Shown one piece after another: positions 1-4,935 of a stretch of 5,727 bases of DNA (positions are counted from its first letter, which is position 1; each line of letters starts with the position of its first letter). Both the position numbers and the translations under genes were made by a program. Source of the DNA: Rhodospirillaceae bacterium (GTDB lineage: Bacteria; Pseudomonadota; Alphaproteobacteria; UBA8366; GCA-2717185); assembly GCA_028817685.1 (NCBI GenBank), contig JAPPPC010000608.1, forward strand, positions 2,595 through 8,321. The letters are read 5' to 3'. The notes below the pieces were generated by a model that worked only from the letters and a program-made list of their open reading frames with translations, had not been told where the DNA came from and did no database searches.

Positions 1-103
1 GCGTTCCCGCACCCAATTCCTGGACGAACCGGTGTTTGGTATAGGCGTCCCAATCGGACTGGCAGGCCGACTTGAGACGGTTGAACAGTTCGTATTCCGA
101 CAT
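1..103 (-). CDS. tenA: TenA/thiaminase II family protein, N-terminal fragment (cut by window edge)
   Basis: Only the first 34 codons are in the window; the gene continues past base 1. The fragment begins MSEYELFNRLKSACQ and carries the spaced pattern W18, Y21, H24, F26-V27, L30, G33-T34. This is the usual opening of TenA-family proteins (W..Y..H.FV..L..GTL). TenA proteins are cytosolic, all-helical enzymes. The best-known activity is hydrolysis of aminopyrimidines from degraded thiamine to give HMP, which is salvaged into thiamine; some members are still labelled transcriptional regulators. The catalytic residues lie beyond the window, so activity cannot be judged. The ATG is 2 bp after the ferredoxin stop codon (TGA-TC-ATG), and a GGGGTGA ribosome-binding sequence lies in the last ferredoxin codons. 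Translational coupling is therefore likely. The family call rests on a short stretch, so it is probable but not certain. Confidence 0.72.
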   Translation of the reverse strand, partial: MSEYELFNRLKSACQSDWDAYTKHRFVQELGAGT

Positions 104-105
104 GA

Positions 106-438
106 TCACCCCAACAACATGTTATGGGTTTCCGGCGGCAATCGGACGGTCAAACCGTCAAGCGCTTCGGTCAGCGTGATCTGACAGCCCAGCCGTGATG
201 TCCGGGTCAGACCAACTGCCAAATCCAGCATATCTTCTTCGTCCTCTTCCGGCGGCGGCAGCTTGCCATGCCATTCCGCCTCGACGATGACATGGCAGGT
301 GGAGCAAGCCATGACGCCCTCGCAGGCGCCTTCGATATCAATGTTGTTGCGATGTGCAATTTCCAAGATCGTCGCGCCTGCCGGTGCATCGACTTCCTTA
401 CGGGTCCCGTCGGACTCGATGAATACCATCTTTGCCAT
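106..438 (-). CDS. fdx: [2Fe-2S] ferredoxin, ISC/adrenodoxin type
   Basis: This 110-residue soluble ferredoxin has the expected size for the ISC family. Four cysteines form the cluster site: C39, C45, C48 and C85, in the order C-x5-C-x2-C-x36-C. The motif [14 protein letters not shown] and the later SRLGCQI are typical of adrenodoxin-like ferredoxins and differ from the plant-type C-x4-C-x2-C. The acidic stretch E64-D72 ([10 protein letters not shown]) matches the partner-docking helix of the family. In ISC systems this protein donates electrons to the cysteine desulfurase/scaffold complex to reduce persulfide sulfur. It follows the desulfurase gene by 10 bp, with a strong ribosome-binding site overlapping the upstream stop codon, and is coupled to tenA downstream. 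The start at 438 is preferred over Met4 because of that site. The partner scaffold gene iscU, usually in the same operon, is not between it and the desulfurase. Confidence 0.95.
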   Translation of the reverse strand: MAKMVFIESDGTRKEVDAPAGATILEIAHRNNIDIEGACEGVMACSTCHVIVEAEWHGKLPPPEEDEEDMLDLAVGLTRTSRLGCQITLTEALDGLTVRLPPETHNMLLG

Positions 439-451
439 TCGCTTCCCCCTA
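439..451 (-). promoter_or_regulatory. Strong ribosome-binding site of fdx overlapping the desulfurase stop codon
   Basis: The minus strand reads TAGGGGGAAGCGA immediately before the fdx ATG. TAG is the stop codon of the cysteine desulfurase gene, and AGGGGGA is a near-ideal Shine-Dalgarno sequence with a 5-base spacing. The overlap suggests re-initiation by ribosomes finishing the upstream gene and fixes the fdx start at 438. Confidence 0.75.
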
Positions 452-1558
452 CGCCGCCGGACGCCGGCCTGTTCGTTCGCTCAAGTCCAATAGCGCCGTG
501 ACGAGACGCGCCACATCCTCTTTTGCGTTATCCGGTCCTAAACTGACGCGGATCGCGCACGCGGCCAGCGCTTCCGGCACCTCCATCGCCTGCAAAACGT
601 GGCTTGGCGTCACCTTGCCGGACGAACAAGCGGATCCGGCGCTGACCGCCAGCCCGGCCAAATCAAGCGCCATGATCTGCGTCTCCGAACGCAGTCCCGG
701 CACCGCAAAACAGCTTGTATTTGGCAGCCGCGCCACCCGGCCTCCAAAAACAACCGCGTCAGGCAATGCCTGGACCAGCGCCGCTTCCATCCCGTCGCGC
801 AACTTCGCGACGCCCTCCATCCGAGCCAAATCTTCGCGCGCCAGGCGAGCCGCAACCCCGAAACCGACAATCCCCGCGGTGTTCTCCGTACCCGCCCGGC
901 GACCGCGTTCCTGCCCGCCTCCCTTTATTTGCGAGGCGATCTGCATGTCGGTGCCAAGGACCAACGCACCCACGCCCTGGGGGCCGCCCAGCTTGTGGGC
1001 CGACAGGCTGGCCGTTGCTGCCCCTAAGGCTGCGATATCCACCGCAATCCGTCCTGCCGCTTGCACCGCATCAGTGTGCACGATCGCGCCGGCATCGTTG
1101 GCGATCGCGACGACATCGTCGATCGGCTGGATCACGCCGGTCTCATTGTTCGCAAGCATCACAGAGACCTGCCCCCCCGAGGCGGCGAGCGTCGCCTCAA
1201 GCGCATCGAGCTTGATCACCCCATTCGCATCGACCGGCAGGCGAGTAGAATCTGCCTTAGCCTGCAGCACGGAATCATGCTCGATCGCGGACACGAATAC
1301 CGGCTTTCGGCCGGACGCCTTGAGCGCCAGGTTGTTCGCCTCCGTACCGCCGCTGGTGAAGATCACGCGACTGGCTTCGACGCCGGCAAGGGCCGCCACC
1401 TCCGCACGCGCATCCTCGACGAGCTGGCGATGACGACGTCCAAAGGCGTGCACCGACGACGCGTTTCCAGCGTGTTGCATCACATCGGTCATCGCGTCGA
1501 TAACCGGTTGCCGCATCGGCGACGATGCGTTGTGATCGAGGTAGACCGGCGCGTTCAT
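449..1558 (-). CDS. iscS: Cysteine desulfurase, class V aminotransferase (IscS/NifS type)
   Basis: This is a 369-residue PLP enzyme that converts cysteine to alanine and passes the sulfur, as an enzyme persulfide, to Fe-S cluster assembly and other thio-cofactor routes. Visible landmarks are YLDHNASSP near the N-terminus, [11 protein letters not shown] (69-79, PLP phosphate), H94 in IEHDSV, ANNETG (136-141), HTDAVQ (161-166, with D163 and Q166 contacting PLP), and the PLP lysine K189 in [24 protein letters not shown] spans 213-226, and the persulfide cysteine is C311 in SAGSACSSG. This loop form marks group I (IscS/NifS) and not SufS. The length is slightly under the roughly 400 residues of E. 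coli IscS. The gene lies 39 bp after iscR and 10 bp before fdx, and all key residues are present. A NifS-like label is equally possible, but no nitrogen-fixation genes are visible. The start at 1558 gives the conserved N-terminus; its ribosome-binding site (AAAGAAAG) is weak. Confidence 0.94.
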   Translation of the reverse strand: MNAPVYLDHNASSPMRQPVIDAMTDVMQHAGNASSVHAFGRRHRQLVEDARAEVAALAGVEASRVIFTSGGTEANNLALKASGRKPVFVSAIEHDSVLQAKADSTRLPVDANGVIKLDALEATLAASGGQVSVMLANNETGVIQPIDDVVAIANDAGAIVHTDAVQAAGRIAVDIAALGAATASLSAHKLGGPQGVGALVLGTDMQIASQIKGGGQERGRRAGTENTAGIVGFGVAARLAREDLARMEGVAKLRDGMEAALVQALPDAVVFGGRVARLPNTSCFAVPGLRSETQIMALDLAGLAVSAGSACSSGKVTPSHVLQAMEVPEALAACAIRVSLGPDNAKEDVARLVTALLDLSERTGRRPAA

Positions 1559-1597
1559 CTTTCTTTGCGTATCCGGATTTGGCGTTCGGTTCCGGCG

Positions 1598-2065
1598 CTA
1601 TCGCGCGTCCGCGCTATCAAACTGACTGCGGTGAAGAATCCCGCTGGTCCCCAAGACGCGTCGCTCACAAACATCCGCGACGGTCACGGAGCTGAGGAAC
1701 AGGTGGATCTGATTGCTCAATTCCTCCCACAGGTCATGGGTCACACAACGACCGGAGGCACCGGTGCAGACTTGCGGTGAACCCGGATCGCAGCGGGTCG
1801 CCCGGATCGGTTCGTCGACGGACAGGATGATGTCGGAAATACGTGTCTCCGACGCGCTGCGCGCCAAGGTGTAGCCACCGCCGGGACCGCGGACGCTTTT
1901 CACCTGACCGCCGCGGCGCAGCTTCGCGAACAATTGCTCAAGATAAGACAGCGAAATTTCCTGCCGCGTCGCGATATCGGCGAGTGCGATCGGCTTGCCG
2001 TCGCTGTGCATGGCAAGATCGACCATGGCCATCACCGCATAGCGCCCCTTGGTACTCAACCGCAC
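1598..2065 (-). CDS. iscR: Rrf2-family Fe-S cluster-sensing regulator IscR
   Basis: This 155-residue winged-helix regulator starts at GTG (2063-2065). That start is supported by an AAGGAAG ribosome-binding site 5 bases upstream and by the conserved opening MRLSTKGRYAVMAM. The DNA-binding region includes ISLSYLEQLFAKLR (37-50) and the wing SVRGPGGGYTL (57-67). Glu43, which influences operator choice in E. coli IscR, is present. The candidate cluster ligands are all kept: C92, C100, C107 and H110, equivalent to C92/C98/C104/H107 of E. coli IscR but with longer gaps between the cysteines. The protein is therefore expected to bind [2Fe-2S] and act as a sensor of Fe-S status, unlike cysteine-free Rrf2 proteins. 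An extra C133 lies near the C-terminus. Its place between cysE and the desulfurase gene suggests autoregulation of the operon. RirA and NsrR are relatives, but the sequence similarity to IscR is closer. Confidence 0.93.
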   Translation of the reverse strand: MRLSTKGRYAVMAMVDLAMHSDGKPIALADIATRQEISLSYLEQLFAKLRRGGQVKSVRGPGGGYTLARSASETRISDIILSVDEPIRATRCDPGSPQVCTGASGRCVTHDLWEELSNQIHLFLSSVTVADVCERRVLGTSGILHRSQFDSADAR

Positions 2066-2089
2066 TGTAACTTCCTTCCACTCATCGAG

Positions 2090-2102
2090 CCGGCGTTGCC
2101 GG
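2090..2102 (-). repeat. Small G+C-rich inverted repeat between cysE and iscR
   Basis: The 57-bp gap between the cysE stop and the iscR start holds a perfect 5-bp inverted repeat with a 3-base centre (CCGGC-GTT-GCCGG on the plus strand). On the transcript it would form a short hairpin ending about 24 bases before the iscR GTG. No run of T follows it on the minus strand, so it is not a standard intrinsic terminator. It could be an RNA processing or stability element, or chance in G+C-rich DNA. No convincing separate promoter for iscR is visible in the gap. Confidence 0.35.
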
Positions 2103-2122
2103 TCTCATCGCCCCTGATCCCG

Positions 2123-2875
2123 CTATTTTTCGTTATGGGGAATCGTCGTCGTATCGTCTTCGTCGAAACCGATCGCCCGTCCCGAAGCAGGAAACTCCGT
2201 TTCGCGGCCTTCGAGTTCATCGACCCGTGCCTTCAGCATCGTGACCTGATCCATAAGCCCATCGAGCGCGCGCGCGACAGGATCCGTCAGATCGCCCAGG
2301 GGCGTCCCATAAGGCGCGAATGGTTCCGACTCACCAGACGCGGGCCGCACGATGGCGCGGCCGGGGATCCCAACGACGGTCACACTCTCCGGAACGTCTT
2401 TTGTCACCACCGAGTTGGCGCCGACCCGGGCGCCACGGCCAACAGTGATGGGTCCGAGGATCTGGGCCCCCGACCCGACGATAACGCCATCCTGCAGGGT
2501 CGGATGCCGCTTCTGGTCCCGCTGACTTTCACTGTCAACGGCAGGCGAGACACCGCCCAACGTCACATCGTGATAGAGGGTCACATCGTCACCGATTTCC
2601 GCCGTCTCGCCGACCACCACGCCCATGCCGTGGTCCACGAAAAAGCGTTGGCCGATCTTCGCGCCGGGATGGATTTCGATACCGGTCAGGAACCGCCCAA
2701 GATGCGACGTAAACCGCCCCAGCACGCGCCACCCGCGCCGCCAGAGCCAACTTGCCAGGCGATGGGTCGTAATCGCGTGAAACCCGGGATAGCAGAGGAT
2801 GACTTCAATCGACGACCGCGCCGCCGGGTCGCGCTCTTTAATCCCTCGAATTTCTTCGCGGATAGTATTGAACAT
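2123..2875 (-). CDS. cysE: Serine O-acetyltransferase
   Basis: This cytosolic enzyme transfers acetyl from acetyl-CoA to L-serine, giving O-acetylserine for cysteine synthesis. The 250-residue protein has a short helical N-terminal domain ([20 protein letters not shown]), then a left-handed beta-helix of hexapeptide repeats from about residue 65 to 175. Key sites are GIEIHPGA (65-72), [16 protein letters not shown] (80-95) with catalytic His82, LYHDVTLGG (100-108), RHPTL (123-127) and [10 protein letters not shown] (167-176). It resembles the short Bacillus-type form, where Glu67 replaces the Asp143 of the E. coli enzyme. The loop between GG and RHP is longer than in that form. After residue 196 comes a probable coiled coil ([24 protein letters not shown]) and an acidic tail ending HNEK. 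That tail lacks the C-terminal isoleucine used to bind cysteine synthase in E. coli. It is the first gene of the likely operon; its ribosome-binding site is weak. Confidence 0.95.
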   Translation of the reverse strand: MFNTIREEIRGIKERDPAARSSIEVILCYPGFHAITTHRLASWLWRRGWRVLGRFTSHLGRFLTGIEIHPGAKIGQRFFVDHGMGVVVGETAEIGDDVTLYHDVTLGGVSPAVDSESQRDQKRHPTLQDGVIVGSGAQILGPITVGRGARVGANSVVTKDVPESVTVVGIPGRAIVRPASGESEPFAPYGTPLGDLTDPVARALDGLMDQVTMLKARVDELEGRETEFPASGRAIGFDEDDTTTIPHNEK

Positions 2876-2884
2876 TACGCACCG

Positions 2885-2901
2885 TGCTTATGTTATAAGC
2901 A
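2885..2901. repeat. 17-bp inverted repeat just upstream of cysE
   Basis: The plus strand reads TGCTTAT-GTT-ATAAGCA, a perfect 7-bp inverted repeat with a 3-base centre, ending 9 bases before the cysE start. In the predicted cysE leader it would form a hairpin next to the weak ribosome-binding sequence (CGGTG). It may be an operator or an RNA structure that affects initiation. The minus strand also contains a -10-like TATAAC here, but no -35 at proper spacing. Confidence 0.4.
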
Positions 2902-2915
2902 GTCGCCGATTCAAC

Positions 2916-2943
2916 GATATAAGTGCCTGATTCAGACAGTCAA
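2916..2943 (-). promoter_or_regulatory. Candidate sigma70 promoter of the cysE-iscR-iscS-fdx-tenA operon
   Basis: On the minus strand a -35 TTGACT (2938-2943) and a -10 TATATC (2916-2921) are separated by 16 bp. This is the best promoter match I saw in the window. Transcription would begin near 2909, giving a leader of about 34 bases before the cysE ATG at 2875. The surrounding DNA is visibly richer in A+T than the genes. The position is inferred from sequence alone. Confidence 0.55.
2928..2942. promoter_or_regulatory. Candidate iron/Fe-S operator, TGA-N9-TCA (iron-rhodo-box form)
   Basis: The plus strand reads TGATTCAGACAGTCA, an exact TGA-N9-TCA. In alphaproteobacteria this is the published form of the iron-rhodo-box, bound by the Rrf2 protein RirA. 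Here it lies across the -35 and spacer of the candidate cysE promoter, where a bound regulator would block RNA polymerase. The iscR product encoded downstream is also an Rrf2 protein and is a possible ligand. Six fixed bases is a weak motif, so a chance match is possible. Confidence 0.4.
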
Positions 2944-2965
2944 GATTACTCGCTTCCGTTTATCC

Positions 2966-2994
2966 TTGTTGAACAAAGGCTTGGCAAGTAAAAA
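2966..2994 (+). promoter_or_regulatory. Possible promoter of the alpha/beta hydrolase gene
   Basis: A -35-like TTGTTG (2966-2971) and a -10-like TAAAAA (2989-2994) are 17 bp apart on the plus strand, about 80 bp before the preferred start at 3073. The -35 lies in a short palindrome, TTGTTGAACAA. Agreement with the consensus is moderate. The rest of the 197-bp divergent region shows only the cysE-side elements listed separately. Confidence 0.3.
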
Positions 2995-3072
2995 CGCTGC
3001 TTCTCAGCGAATAGCCAGCCATTCGACCTTTACGGATGGCGGATGAGCGTCCAGCAACCAACCGGAGACCCC

Positions 3073-3726
3073 ATGCCAGAAGTGACCATTAATGGCCCGG
3101 AAGGCCGCATCGAAGGCCGCTATTTCCATTCAAAGACCCCCAACGCGCCGATCGCGCTGTTTTTGCATCCGCATCCGCAACATGGCGGCACGATGAACAA
3201 CAAGGTGGTCTACTCGCTCTATCACGCCTTCGCGCAGCGAGGATTCTCGTGCTTGCGGTTCAACTTCCGCGGCGTCGGGCGCTCGCAGGGAACGTTCTCT
3301 CGCGGCGAAGGAGAGATGTCGGACGCGGCGTCGGCGCTGGATTGGTTGCAAGGCAACAATGCCGACGCGCCGCAATGCTGGATCGCCGGGTTTTCGTTCG
3401 GTGCCTGGATCGGCATGCAACTGTTGATGCGCCGTCCGGAGATCAGCGGATTCATCTCCGTCGCGCCGCCGGCCAATATGTACGACTTCTCCTTTCTGGC
3501 CCCCTGCCCTGCCTCGGGCATGATCATTCAGGGAGACGAAGATGAGATCGTACCGCCGGACTCGGTCGAGAAGCTGATAGACAAACTGCGCCAGCAAAAG
3601 GGCGTGACGATCGACCATCGCATCATCCCGGGCACCAACCATTTCTTCCATGGCGCCATGGACACGCTGGTCGACAATGTCGGCGACTATATCGACACGG
3701 CGGTGGACGAGAAGGCCGGAAGCTAG
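3073..3726 (+). CDS. Alpha/beta hydrolase of unknown substrate (COG2945-like)
   Basis: From the ATG at 3073 the protein has 217 residues and no signal peptide or membrane segment, so it is probably cytosolic. The start is chosen because GGAG lies 5 bases upstream and the conserved opening MPEVTINGPEGRIEGRY begins there; an in-frame ATG at 3043 would add 10 unconserved residues. The HPHPQHGGTMNNKVV stretch (32-46) holds the usual oxyanion-region histidines. FNFRGVGRSQG spans 63-73. The nucleophile is Ser108 in GFSFG, the acid is probably Asp157 in GDEDEIVP, and His190 in GTNHFFHG completes the triad. All three catalytic residues are present, so it should be active. The substrate is unknown; members are annotated only as predicted hydrolases. 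From memory, such genes often sit beside suf or isc genes in alphaproteobacteria, which hints at a linked role but does not prove one. It diverges from the cysE operon and converges on anmK. Confidence 0.88.
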   Translation: MPEVTINGPEGRIEGRYFHSKTPNAPIALFLHPHPQHGGTMNNKVVYSLYHAFAQRGFSCLRFNFRGVGRSQGTFSRGEGEMSDAASALDWLQGNNADAPQCWIAGFSFGAWIGMQLLMRRPEISGFISVAPPANMYDFSFLAPCPASGMIIQGDEDEIVPPDSVEKLIDKLRQQKGVTIDHRIIPGTNHFFHGAMDTLVDNVGDYIDTAVDEKAGS

Positions 3727-3734
3727 CGCTAGCT
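3721..3734. repeat. 14-bp perfect palindrome spanning two convergent stop codons
   Basis: AGCTAGCGCTAGCT is its own reverse complement. It consists of the last serine codon and stop of the hydrolase (AGC TAG), a 2-bp gap (CG), and the mirror-image stop and serine codon of anmK. As RNA it could form a 5-bp stem with a GCGC loop on either transcript, with no T-run. It is therefore at best a weak bidirectional 3'-end element. Confidence 0.6.
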
Positions 3735-4829
3735 GTTCAGCAGCGCCGGGTCGAACCGGCCGCCGGTCAGGGGCCGGGGTGCGCGGGTCGTGGTCGGAAA
3801 TGTCAGCGGCAGGCCGCGCCGCGATCGCACTGCAAGATAGGCGAAGGCCTGCGCTTCGAGAGCGTCCCCCTCCCAGCCGACCGTTTCGACGGGATCGACA
3901 GGCACTGCCAAAAGCTCTGACAGCCAAGCCATCAATACAGCATTGTGCCGGCCACCACCGGTAACAAGCCAACGCGCGACCGGCTGCGGGAAATGGTCGG
4001 CGGCCCGCGCGATTGCATGGACGGTGAACGACGCCAAGGTCGCCGCGCCGTCCGCCACAGACATCCCCTCGACGGGTTGGCTCGAGAAATCATTGCGATC
4101 GAGAGATTTTGGAGGCCGGCGCTCGAAATAGGGATTGTCGAGCAGCTGCCGCAGCGTTTCCGGATCCGTGCGGCCGGACGCTGCCAGATGGCCATCTGCG
4201 TCATACCGTTCGCCGGTATGGGCAAAGCACCAATCGTCCAGCATCGCGTTACCCGGTCCGGTATCGAAGGCGATCAGGGCCCCATCAGGCCCGATCCACG
4301 TTACGTTGGCGACGCCGCCGATATTGAGCACCGCGAGCGGCTTTTCCAAATCCGCCGCCAGTGCGGCGTGAAACGCCGGAGCCAGTGGCGCGCCCTCTCC
4401 CCCCGCTTCCATGTCGGCGGTGCGGAAATCCGATACGACATCGATCTCGGTCGCGACGGCCAACATCGCACCGTCGCCAATCTGCCAGGTGACGCCCGCC
4501 TCCGGCCGATGCAGCAATGTCTGACCGTGGAACCCGATCAGGCTCACCTCTTCCGGCAACATATCCTGTTGGCGCAGCAGTGCCGCGACGGCGGAGGCGT
4601 GCGCCAATGTCATCGCCCGCTCAACCGATTTGACGTTGGGCATCATTTCGGCTTGATCGATCGCTTCTCGCAACGCCGACCGAACCGCATCGTCATAGGG
4701 TACCGTCAAGGCGCCGCACGCTTCCACGACAGATCGACCGTCGGTCCGCAGCAGTGCGGCATCGACGCCATCGATGGAGGTACCGCTCATCAGGCCGAGT
4801 GCAAGAACCGGCTCGTCCAATGCGCTCAT
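3729..4829 (-). CDS. anmK: Anhydro-N-acetylmuramic acid kinase
   Basis: This cytosolic enzyme of peptidoglycan recycling uses ATP and water to open and phosphorylate 1,6-anhydro-MurNAc, giving MurNAc-6-phosphate. The 366-residue protein has the usual length and the sugar-kinase (ASKHA) fold motifs. They include [15 protein letters not shown] (12-26, phosphate loop), [11 protein letters not shown] (99-109), [20 protein letters not shown] (134-153) and LNIGGVANV (168-176). FDTGPGN (188-194) contains Asp189, probably the catalytic base. [10 protein letters not shown] (239-248) is followed by VTGGGRHN (289-296) and an adenosine-region helix with [12 protein letters not shown]. Nothing important is missing. 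The start at 4829 has a TAGGAG ribosome-binding site 9 bases upstream. The gene is divergent from tyrS and converges with the hydrolase, ending 2 bp from it. No other recycling genes (murQ, ampG, nagZ) are in the window, so its location here looks like general chromosomal neighbourhood and not an operon. Confidence 0.96.
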   Translation of the reverse strand: MSALDEPVLALGLMSGTSIDGVDAALLRTDGRSVVEACGALTVPYDDAVRSALREAIDQAEMMPNVKSVERAMTLAHASAVAALLRQQDMLPEEVSLIGFHGQTLLHRPEAGVTWQIGDGAMLAVATEIDVVSDFRTADMEAGGEGAPLAPAFHAALAADLEKPLAVLNIGGVANVTWIGPDGALIAFDTGPGNAMLDDWCFAHTGERYDADGHLAASGRTDPETLRQLLDNPYFERRPPKSLDRNDFSSQPVEGMSVADGAATLASFTVHAIARAADHFPQPVARWLVTGGGRHNAVLMAWLSELLAVPVDPVETVGWEGDALEAQAFAYLAVRSRRGLPLTFPTTTRAPRPLTGGRFDPALLNS

Positions 4830-4853
4830 CGTCGCTGACTCCTACCCGTTATC

Positions 4854-4878
4854 CGGTTTGTCGGCATCTACGGTTTGT
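4854..4878. repeat. Direct repeat of an octamer in the anmK-tyrS intergenic region
   Basis: CGGTTTGT occurs at 4854-4861 and again at 4871-4878, 17 bp apart start to start. The copies overlap the -35 and the base just before the -10 of the candidate tyrS promoter. A separate 8-bp tandem repeat with one mismatch (GCAAGCAC then GCAAGCAA) lies at 4895-4910. These could be regulator sites or chance; no known operator was recognised. Confidence 0.35.
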
Positions 4879-4884
4879 GATAAA
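4857..4884 (+). promoter_or_regulatory. Candidate tyrS promoter
   Basis: On the plus strand a -35-like TTTGTC (4857-4862) and a -10-like GATAAA (4879-4884) are 16 bp apart. Transcription would begin near 4891, giving a leader of about 45 bases before the tyrS ATG. The match is moderate. No T-box-like structure or leader peptide is visible in the 106-bp gap. Confidence 0.35.
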
Positions 4885-4935
4885 CGACCGGCCCGCAAGC
4901 ACGCAAGCAAGAGCCACTGGCAGATCGGCTGGACC

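Noticed and set aside
432..1433. 333-residue open frame on the plus strand opposite the cysteine desulfurase gene
   Set aside because: It lies antisense to a gene with a full set of family motifs. Its own translation is rich in Ala, Ser, Arg and Pro with no recognisable domain, as expected of a G+C-rich shadow frame.
2090..2102. Hairpin after cysE as an intrinsic terminator
   Set aside because: The stem is only 5 bp and no T-run follows on the transcribed strand, so readthrough into iscR is more likely.
2892..2914. Second cysE promoter using TATAAC (2892-2897) and TTGAAT (2909-2914) on the minus strand
   Set aside because: The spacer is only 11 bp, too short for sigma70. The TTGACT/TATATC pair upstream is far better.
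1934..3046. 370-residue open frame on the plus strand opposite iscR and cysE
   Set aside because: It overlaps two well-supported genes and their promoter region, has no family motif, and has an Arg/His/Pro-rich shadow composition.
3043..3072. Upstream in-frame ATG for the hydrolase, adding 10 residues
   Set aside because: The ATG at 3073 has a clear GGAG site at 5 bases and begins the conserved part of the protein. The extra residues look like translated leader.
3036..3092. 18-codon upstream open frame (MADERPATNRRPHARSDH) overlapping the hydrolase start
   Set aside because: It has no good ribosome-binding site and no attenuation-like codon run, and an overlap this short is expected by chance.
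3130..3972. 280-residue minus-strand frame opposite the hydrolase gene
   Set aside because: It is antisense to the hydrolase triad motifs and runs into anmK in another frame; no domain is recognisable.
3945..4838. 297-residue plus-strand frame opposite anmK
   Set aside because: It is a mirror of a strongly conserved kinase gene and has no motif of its own.
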